Assembly: GCA_022841365.1 (NCBI GenBank)
Contig: JALHRP010000035.1
Location: 1-43,862, forward strand
Source of the DNA: Chitinophagaceae bacterium
Lineage (GTDB): Bacteria > Bacteroidota > Bacteroidia > Chitinophagales > Chitinophagaceae
Reading direction: 5' to 3'
Length of the DNA: 43,862 nucleotides
Below the pieces are notes generated by a model. That model saw only the letters and a list, made by a program, of their open reading frames with translations. It made no database searches and was not told the DNA's origin. A program made the translations under genes and the position numbers. This document shows, piece after piece, positions 33,736 to 39,916 of this stretch. Position 1 is the first letter of the stretch; every line of letters starts with the position of its first letter.

Positions 33736-36189
33736 ATGTACAGCATCGAACGTATTGCCCAAGTGCTTGAAGCAGTTTATTTGCAAAAAGCAAATACAGA
33801 ACATGCTGTTGAATATATCCAGATCGACAGCCGACGTATTATTCATCCCCAATCAACCATCTTCTTTGCATTACAAACTGAACGTAGAGATGGTCATGAT
33901 TTTATCAAAGACTGTTATCAGAAAGGTGTAAGGTATTTTGTTGTACAAAAGAAAACAGATACCACTCCTTTTACTGATGCATTTTTTTTGCTGGTTGATA
34001 ACACACTTCAGGCGCTGCAAAAACTGGCGGCTCATCATCGCAGCATGTTCAATATTCCTGTAATTGGACTAACCGGCAGTAACGGAAAAACCATTGTAAA
34101 GGAATGGCTCAACCAATTACTCTCTGAAGAATACAATATTGTACGCAGCCCGAAAAGTTACAATTCACAGGTTGGTGTTCCCTTAAGTGTATGGCATATG
34201 AAAGCGGAACACACACTCGCCATTTTTGAAGCAGGCATTTCTCAGACAGGCGAAATGGAACAACTGCAAAAAATAATACAGCCCACCATTGCAGTACTTA
34301 CAAATATCGGAGAGGCGCATAGTGATGGATTTACAGACAAGCAACAAAAACTAAATGAAAAAATAAAACTTGCTGCAACATCAGATGTATTGATCTGTTC
34401 TCCCGAACATTTAAACGAACTTACTTTATCTGCAGAAAAACTTTTCACCTGGGGGTATAACAGTAATAATAATGTTGTAATTAAACAGATCAGTAAAAAA
34501 ATTTCTTCAACTGAAATTCTTTTTCAGGAGAACACCAAAGAAGATCTGATTACTATTCCATTTACAGATGACGCATCTGTTGAAAATGCGCTATGCTGCC
34601 TCACTGTTTGTTTATACGCAGGCATACCAATCAACCGTTTGAAAGATCGGTTTATGCAGTTAAGAACTGTAAGTCTGCGACTTGAACTTAAAAGTGGTAT
34701 TCACCATACAACAATCATCAACGACAGTTACAGTGCCGATCTCAGTTCGTTTACCATTGCATTGAATATGCTGCAGCAGCAACGGCAGCACCAGCATAAA
34801 ACAATTATCCTCTCAGATTTTCCTGTACCGGAAGAACAGGAACAGGAAGTATACCGCTTAGTTGCACAGCTGATTCAAAGCCATCGTATAAACCGTTTAA
34901 TTACAGTAGGAGAAAAAATAAAACAACACGTTCCCGCTTTTTTAAACGGCATAGAGGTAAGCAGATTTTCTTCAACACTGGAATTAATTGAGCAGTTTGC
35001 AACGATCAGTTTTTCAAACGAAACAATCCTGATAAAAGGTGCCCGTGCTTTTGAACTGGATAAAATTGCACAGCTGCTTGAGCAGAAAACACATCAAACG
35101 GTTCTGGAAATTAATCTGTCTGCCATTGCAAGAAATATTAAAGAATATCAGAAACTGCTGAAGCCCTCTACCAAAATCATGGCGATGGTGAAAGCATTTT
35201 CATATGGAAGCGGCAGCTATGAAATTGCTAATCTCCTTCAGTTTATGCATGCAGATTATCTGGCAGTTGCATTTACTGATGAGGGTGTTGAATTAAGAAA
35301 AGCCGGCATTACTTTACCCATTATGGTAATGAATCCGGAGCCAGTAAGCTTTGATGCATTAACCGAACATAATCTGGAACCGGAGTTGTTTTCATTTTCT
35401 ATTCTTCATGCATTTGAAAACTATCTGGAAAAAGAGGCCATTACTGATTATCCGGTTCATATTAAAATAGATACCGGCATGCATCGTTTGGGGTTTATGC
35501 AGGAGGAGTTACCACATTTATGTGAACTACTTAAAAAGAAAAATTATTTCACCGTGCAATCTGTCTTCAGTCATCTTGCAGCAAGTGAAGATGAACAGGA
35601 AGATGCATTTACCTTGCAACAGTCAAAACTGTTTGAAGAAGCATGTTCCTATATTCAATCGCAATTGCAGTATTCATTTATCAGGCATCTGGATAATTCG
35701 AACGGCACATTACGTCATCCGCAATTGCAGTACGATATGGTGCGGCTTGGTATTGGTATGTATGGCATCAGTTCTGCATCCCATCAACTGAAATTAGAAG
35801 AAGCACTGAATTTAAAAACTACTATTGCACAATTGAAACAGTTGCAACCCGGCGATACGGTAGGCTATAACCGAAGAGGAATTATTCAGCAGCCTTCTGT
35901 TATTGCTACAGTTCGTATTGGCTATGCCGATGGTTATCCCCGTAACCTCAGCAACGGTAAAGGATACATGCTGGTGAACGGGAAAAAAGCACCTGTTATC
36001 GGATCTGTTTGTATGGATATGACCATGCTGGATGTAACGGCCATTCCCGATGTAACAGAAGGCGACGAAGTAATTGTTTTTGGCAGAAATCTTTCAATTA
36101 ATCAACTGGCGCAATGGAGCCATACCATCCCTTATGAGATTATGACCGGCATCAGCCAACGGGTGAAACGGGTCTATTTTGAGGAATAA
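33736..36189 (+). CDS. MurF-alanine racemase fusion protein
   Basis: An 817-residue fusion known from Bacteroidota. Residues 1-450 are MurF-like: DSRRIIHPQSTIFFAL, P-loop GLTGSNGKTIVKE (111-123) and NIGEAHSDGF. Several MurF residues have changed: the usual E-x-G-A-N reads EAGIS, and D-x-Y-N-A-N-P reads DSYSADLSS (330-338). Residues 455-817 are alanine racemase: ...EINLSAIARNI, PLP lysine Lys486 in MAMVKAFSYGSG, HIKIDTGMHRLGF, HLDNSNGTLR, GYNRRG (catalytic Tyr) and IGYADGYPRNLS. The Alr half looks active and supplies D-Ala; the MurF half may be weak or regulatory because an intact murF is at 21162. The left inverted repeat of the following unit starts 2 bases after the stop. Confidence 0.93.
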   Translation: MYSIERIAQVLEAVYLQKANTEHAVEYIQIDSRRIIHPQSTIFFALQTERRDGHDFIKDCYQKGVRYFVVQKKTDTTPFTDAFFLLVDNTLQALQKLAAHHRSMFNIPVIGLTGSNGKTIVKEWLNQLLSEEYNIVRSPKSYNSQVGVPLSVWHMKAEHTLAIFEAGISQTGEMEQLQKIIQPTIAVLTNIGEAHSDGFTDKQQKLNEKIKLAATSDVLICSPEHLNELTLSAEKLFTWGYNSNNNVVIKQISKKISSTEILFQENTKEDLITIPFTDDASVENALCCLTVCLYAGIPINRLKDRFMQLRTVSLRLELKSGIHHTTIINDSYSADLSSFTIALNMLQQQRQHQHKTIILSDFPVPEEQEQEVYRLVAQLIQSHRINRLITVGEKIKQHVPAFLNGIEVSRFSSTLELIEQFATISFSNETILIKGARAFELDKIAQLLEQKTHQTVLEINLSAIARNIKEYQKLLKPSTKIMAMVKAFSYGSGSYEIANLLQFMHADYLAVAFTDEGVELRKAGITLPIMVMNPEPVSFDALTEHNLEPELFSFSILHAFENYLEKEAITDYPVHIKIDTGMHRLGFMQEELPHLCELLKKKNYFTVQSVFSHLAASEDEQEDAFTLQQSKLFEEACSYIQSQLQYSFIRHLDNSNGTLRHPQLQYDMVRLGIGMYGISSASHQLKLEEALNLKTTIAQLKQLQPGDTVGYNRRGIIQQPSVIATVRIGYADGYPRNLSNGKGYMLVNGKKAPVIGSVCMDMTMLDVTAIPDVTEGDEVIVFGRNLSINQLAQWSHTIPYEIMTGISQRVKRVYFEE

Positions 36190-36191
36190 AA

Positions 36192-36220
36192 AAGCTGTTA
36201 GCCATTAGCCTTTAGCTGCA
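36192..36220 (+). repeat. Left terminal inverted repeat (29 bp)
   Basis: It pairs with 36624-36652, one mismatch in 29. It contains three 7-base TTAGCNN repeats and starts 2 bases after the murF-alr stop codon. Confidence 0.85.
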
Positions 36221-36250
36221 AGCAAATCACTTACTATTAAAATAACATTT

Positions 36251-36604
36251 ATGAAAAATTTTAAGGATTTAAAAATCTGGCAAAAAGGGATGGATATAGC
36301 CATCTCTTGTTTTCAATTGACAGAATCATTTCCCTCGACAGAAAGGTTTGGTATCTCTTCTCAAATAAACAGAGCCGGAGTGTCTATACCATCGAATGTA
36401 GCAGAGGGAAGCAGCAGAACAAGTGAAAAAGATTATGGTAGATTTATTGAAATTTCATTAGGATCTTCTTTTGAACTGGAAACACAATTACTCATTGCTC
36501 AACGATTAAAATTCGGAGATGACAGAAAGGTAGCTGACCTTATTACAAATGTATCAGAAGAACAAAAAATGTTAGCTGGCTTTCTGAAATCCCTTTTCCG
36601 ATAG
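36251..36604 (+). CDS. Four-helix-bundle protein (23S rRNA intervening sequence family)
   Basis: A 117-residue protein matching the TIGR02436/S23-type family: FKDLKIWQKGMDIAISCFQLTESFPSTE, FGISSQINRAGVSIPSNVAEGSSR, then FIEISLGSSFELETQLLIAQRL. It is predicted to be all alpha and related to the Avd accessory protein of diversity-generating retroelements, which binds nucleic acid as a pentamer. No reverse transcriptase or variable repeat is present here. The gene lies alone inside a pair of 29-bp inverted repeats, giving it the structure of an rRNA intervening sequence, but in intergenic DNA. Its function is not established; RNA or DNA binding is likely. Confidence 0.9.
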   Translation: MKNFKDLKIWQKGMDIAISCFQLTESFPSTERFGISSQINRAGVSIPSNVAEGSSRTSEKDYGRFIEISLGSSFELETQLLIAQRLKFGDDRKVADLITNVSEEQKMLAGFLKSLFR

Positions 36605-36623
36605 CTGGTTATTTCTTAATACC

Positions 36624-36652
36624 TGCAGCTAAAAGCTAATGGCTAACAGCTT
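36624..36652 (-). repeat. Right terminal inverted repeat (29 bp)
   Basis: Reverse complement of the left repeat at 36192-36220, with one mismatch (C/T in the middle heptamer). Its outer edge is 12 bases from the lspA -7 box, so it occupies the position where the upstream box of that promoter would lie. Confidence 0.85.
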
Positions 36653-36664
36653 GCAGCTTTCCTC

Positions 36665-36672
36665 TATCTTTG
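36665..36672 (+). promoter_or_regulatory. Putative -7 box for lspA
   Basis: TATCTTTG matches TAnnTTTG and lies 19 bases before the GTG start of lspA. The expected TTTG about 20 bases upstream would fall in the right inverted repeat (36642-36645), where the sequence is GCTA. Confidence 0.4.
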
Positions 36673-36691
36673 TCCACTAAAAAATCAGGCT

Positions 36692-37396
36692 GTGAAGATT
36701 CGTCACGTTCTATTTATTATTCTCCTTATTTTATTTGCAGATCAGGCACTCAAGATCTGGATTAAAACACATATGTTGTACCAGGATGAGAAGTTCATTC
36801 TTGGCCGCTGGTTCCGTTTGTATTTTATTGAAAATGCAGGTATGGCTTATGGATGGAAGCTGGGCAACAGTGAATGGGCTAAGATGGCACTCACTCTTTT
36901 TCGATTAGGTGCGGTTATTTTCGGCAGCTGGTACCTTGTAAAAATTGTTCGTGAAAAATATCACCGTGGATTTATTATTTGTGCTTCGCTGATCTTTGCA
37001 GGAGCCCTCGGTAATTTAATTGACAGTTTATTTTATGGTATGATCTTCGATAAAGGCATGATCTATAATGCAGCTACTGATTCTTATTTTGGATACGATG
37101 GATTAGCTAAAGCAACGGGAAAAGGATATGCTTCGTTTTTACACGGTCATGTAGTTGATATGCTGTACTTCCCTGTTATTGAAAATAAAATGATGCCAAG
37201 CTGGGTACCGTTTATTGGCGGCAAACCGTTTACATTCTTCCAGGCAATTTTTAATATTGCTGATGCTTCTATTTCTGCGGGAGTTATTACCATCCTCCTG
37301 TTTCAAAAACGTTTTTTTAAACAACGAAAAACAGAAGAACCATCACAAACAATTGAAACAGATTCTTCCGTTACAGATGATGCACAGGTGATGTAA
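36692..37396 (+). CDS. lspA: Lipoprotein signal peptidase (signal peptidase II)
   Basis: A 234-residue membrane aspartyl protease that cleaves the signal peptide of lipid-modified prolipoproteins. The start is GTG. Four transmembrane segments are visible (about 5-22, 66-85, 95-112 and 185-204). Conserved motifs: N-terminal LFADQALKIWIK, FIENAGMAYG (46-54), GALGNLIDSLFYG (104-116), HGHVVDMLYFP (151-161) and FNIADASIS (187-195). It is longer than the E. coli enzyme because of an insertion between GNLID and HVVD (about 116-150) and a hydrophilic C-terminal tail; both are seen in Bacteroidota. It would process GldJ, the DUF4292 protein and the small lipoprotein in this window. Confidence 0.94.
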   Translation: MKIRHVLFIILLILFADQALKIWIKTHMLYQDEKFILGRWFRLYFIENAGMAYGWKLGNSEWAKMALTLFRLGAVIFGSWYLVKIVREKYHRGFIICASLIFAGALGNLIDSLFYGMIFDKGMIYNAATDSYFGYDGLAKATGKGYASFLHGHVVDMLYFPVIENKMMPSWVPFIGGKPFTFFQAIFNIADASISAGVITILLFQKRFFKQRKTEEPSQTIETDSSVTDDAQVM

Positions 37397-37416
37397 TTGA
37401 ATTTAAAATTTTTATT

Positions 37417-37452
37417 AAAAAAAACACCCCGCAGATGCGGGGTGTTTTTTTT
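37417..37452. terminator. Strong bidirectional terminator between lspA and the beta-helix gene
   Basis: A perfect 16-bp inverted repeat (37417-37432 and 37437-37452) with core CACCCCGC/GCGGGGTG, a 4-base loop AGAT, and eight A/T pairs at the base, so each strand ends in eight Ts. It overlaps the stop codon of the convergent cargo gene at 37451. Confidence 0.93.
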
Positions 37453-39868
37453 AATGCATCAGTTTTTTCTGCCAGCGTTCGCCGGTTTCAGAAATAATTT
37501 CAAGAACAAATAAATTCCCCGAAGGCATATTTAAATTAGCCCACTCAAATGTATTGTAACCCTTTGTGCTCTTATACGTTGTTGAAGTAATCACTCTGCC
37601 TGAAAGATCCAGCAGGCGGAATTGATAAATACCGGCAATTTTACTTTCATCAAAACCAATATTAATTTTATTGGTAAACGGATTAGGCCCTGCAGTAACA
37701 GTAAATATAGCATTGTTGAATGTGAGTACAACCGTTTTACTGTATTGTGTTTTGCCGGTTTGGTATACTGTTTTAATACGGTAATAATTTGCCCCACCGT
37801 TTGGCATTGCATCAGTTAAACTAAATGCAGTTTGCCCTGCAACAGTTCTTGCATGATCATAATTTATTTTTCCAACAACTGAAAAACGAATACCGTCGGT
37901 TGAACGTTCAACTTCAAAAAATTGCATGAGAGCATTTGCATTCACTTCCCATTTCAGTTCTGAAGAACTATTTATTTTTCGACCGCTGAAAGCAAATATT
38001 TCATTATCCAGTAAACCGGCTGCACCTAACATCGGGCCCATTTCACTTGTATTATCGCCAATGGTTGCTGTTGCTGAAACAATAGGCGATACTCCGGGAG
38101 GCATCACTGCAAGTGGAAAAGAAAATGAAAATCCATTGACATTAGCAGTTGCCACATTCCCATCTGTATTATAAGAAAGCCCTGTTGCTGTATTTAAGTC
38201 GGCCCCGCTTCCTTCTACACCTGAACCAATAAAATATTCGGCTTCTCCATAAGGAAAGAGTCTTCCGCCATGCATGTTTGCACCGCCATCGGTAAAGAAA
38301 AATTCAAGCGTGGCACCTGCGGCAACTTTACCCCAGATACGGATGGCTGTGGGTGTTCTTATAACAGAATCTATGACAGGAAAATTAATCAGATCATTGG
38401 TACCTGCATCACTATCTGCATTGTCATTTACAGTTACCGCAGTTGGTCCGGTAGTACCATTGTACTCAAGATCAATGGCAAGACCTGTATTATCATAAAT
38501 AATGTTCTGAGAAAATTTATTGTTTCTGTTACCCACCAATGTAGTTGGTGTAAACGTACTTAAAGTAATGCCCGAACCTGAATTATTATAAATATGGTTT
38601 TGCAATACCACATGCTTCTCATTATCATACCCGGTTAAACCGGTAGTTGGCAAAGGAGGTGCACTACGGTCAATCCAAATACCGGACATAAATGCAGTTC
38701 CTGTATTATTGTAAATTTTATTTTTAAGTATGGAGTCCCCTTTAGATGAGAGTGCGGCACGAATACCACATTGCACAGGTCCTGCATATGTTTTTGTAAA
38801 ATTGGTAATAGAGTTGTTGGATACATAATTCGAGTCAGCATTCCAGCCAATATCAATTCCTACCTGCTCAACATTTTCAAGATAGTTTTTATTAATCCGC
38901 AATCTGCTGCAATGCATGATGTTGATACCATCTGATACAAGTGCTGAAGAAGCAGATGTAACAATACCTCCAGGGCCAACAAAACTGTTATTCCAGGATA
39001 TATCAATAAATTGATTTTCTTCAATGACCCACTCCCTGTTTGGCAGATTTGTACTTGAGGGACCAACACCAGCATGATCAACCCCACCGTTAAAATGAAT
39101 ACCGTATGTACCGGTATTACGGATATAGTTTCGGCTGATGTTTCCATTAAAGGTATTACCGCCAATCACTACGGCAGCACTTAAACTTCTGCGGTTACTG
39201 GCTTGTGTAGGAGCCACCCCTAATGGATCACAGGCAATAAAACATTCGGTAATAGATGTGTTAGCAATACGAACTGTAGCAGAACGAAGGACACAGATAT
39301 CGCCTGATAAACCTGCTGTACCTCCGGCTGTAGATGTATTTCCAAATCCGGAAATAGCAATGCCTTTTATAGAAACATTAATGGCATTGATATTTATTCC
39401 ATTACCATACCCCCTTGCAGAAGTGGTGGTATTAGTAGAACGCAAATATCCTCCGGCCATATTAGGAACAATGTATACATCGGGATAATTAATGGATGAT
39501 TGAATTATATTGTCTACACCTACTACTTTACCAGCCATGATACCGGTATTGGAATTTGTCTGCGTTGTTCCGTCAATAGAAACAGCTTCGGTAATAACAG
39601 GTAATGCAGATACCAAACGGATAACTGCAAACCTTGCACCGATACCACCTTCAAAATACTGGCCTGGTAAACCTAAGTCCGGAATCAGGAACTGAATGAT
39701 ATCTGCACCTGCATTGGCATTGGCATCTGTAATGGCCTGACGTAATGAACCGGCACCGGCATCATTGGTATTGGTAACAACATAGGTAGCTGCCTGAGAG
39801 TTGATACATAACAATAAAAGCACCAGAACTTTTACAACAGCTTTTAGTTTATTTTTTAAGGTTTTCAT
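37451..39868 (-). CDS. T9SS cargo with right-handed parallel beta-helix
   Basis: An 805-residue secreted protein. The signal peptide ends SQAATY. The mature start TYVVTNTNDAGAGSLRQAITDANANAGADIIQF is the common entry to pectin-lyase-like beta-helix proteins (CSLREAI-type motif). PbH1-like turns follow: ISRNYIRNTGTYGIHFNG, LRINKNYLENVEQVGIDIGW, NYVSNNSITNFT, ILKNKIYNNTGTAFMSGI and LQNHIYNNSGSGITL. A short fibronectin-III-like module (IFAFSGRKINSSSELKWEV... VERSTDGIRF) and a CTD (VTAGPNPFTNKINIGF, GNLFVLEII) end the protein. No lyase catalytic residues can be assigned. It starts 48 bases after the M14 stop and may be its operon partner. Confidence 0.88.
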   Translation of the reverse strand: MKTLKNKLKAVVKVLVLLLLCINSQAATYVVTNTNDAGAGSLRQAITDANANAGADIIQFLIPDLGLPGQYFEGGIGARFAVIRLVSALPVITEAVSIDGTTQTNSNTGIMAGKVVGVDNIIQSSINYPDVYIVPNMAGGYLRSTNTTTSARGYGNGININAINVSIKGIAISGFGNTSTAGGTAGLSGDICVLRSATVRIANTSITECFIACDPLGVAPTQASNRRSLSAAVVIGGNTFNGNISRNYIRNTGTYGIHFNGGVDHAGVGPSSTNLPNREWVIEENQFIDISWNNSFVGPGGIVTSASSALVSDGINIMHCSRLRINKNYLENVEQVGIDIGWNADSNYVSNNSITNFTKTYAGPVQCGIRAALSSKGDSILKNKIYNNTGTAFMSGIWIDRSAPPLPTTGLTGYDNEKHVVLQNHIYNNSGSGITLSTFTPTTLVGNRNNKFSQNIIYDNTGLAIDLEYNGTTGPTAVTVNDNADSDAGTNDLINFPVIDSVIRTPTAIRIWGKVAAGATLEFFFTDGGANMHGGRLFPYGEAEYFIGSGVEGSGADLNTATGLSYNTDGNVATANVNGFSFSFPLAVMPPGVSPIVSATATIGDNTSEMGPMLGAAGLLDNEIFAFSGRKINSSSELKWEVNANALMQFFEVERSTDGIRFSVVGKINYDHARTVAGQTAFSLTDAMPNGGANYYRIKTVYQTGKTQYSKTVVLTFNNAIFTVTAGPNPFTNKINIGFDESKIAGIYQFRLLDLSGRVITSTTYKSTKGYNTFEWANLNMPSGNLFVLEIISETGERWQKKLMH

Positions 39869-39916
39869 ATCAGGATATTTTAAGGGTACAGGCTATCATA
39901 CCTGCAGCAATCAGCT

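Larger units (their letters stand above)
36192..36652. mobile_element. Inverted-repeat-bounded unit carrying a four-helix-bundle gene
   Basis: The left end (36192-36220) and the reverse complement of the right end (36624-36652) agree at 28 of 29 bases. Each end holds three tandem heptamers of form TTAGCNN (left: 36198-36204, 36205-36211, 36212-36218). The only gene inside encodes a four-helix-bundle protein of the 23S rRNA intervening-sequence family. No transposase and no obvious target-site duplication are seen. The layout copies that of rRNA intervening sequences (complementary ends around one small gene) but lies between murF-alr and lspA. Mobility is inferred, not shown. Confidence 0.65.

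Noticed and set aside
36251-36604. Diversity-generating retroelement suggested by the Avd-like four-helix protein
   Set aside because: No reverse transcriptase, template repeat or variable repeat is present in the surrounding sequence.
36192-36652. Conventional insertion sequence
   Set aside because: The unit has terminal inverted repeats, but the single gene is not a transposase and no target-site duplication can be seen.
38860-39165. Alternative minus-strand frame of 101 codons inside the beta-helix gene
   Set aside because: Same-strand out-of-frame shadow; the beta-helix frame is continuous with signal peptide and sorting domain.
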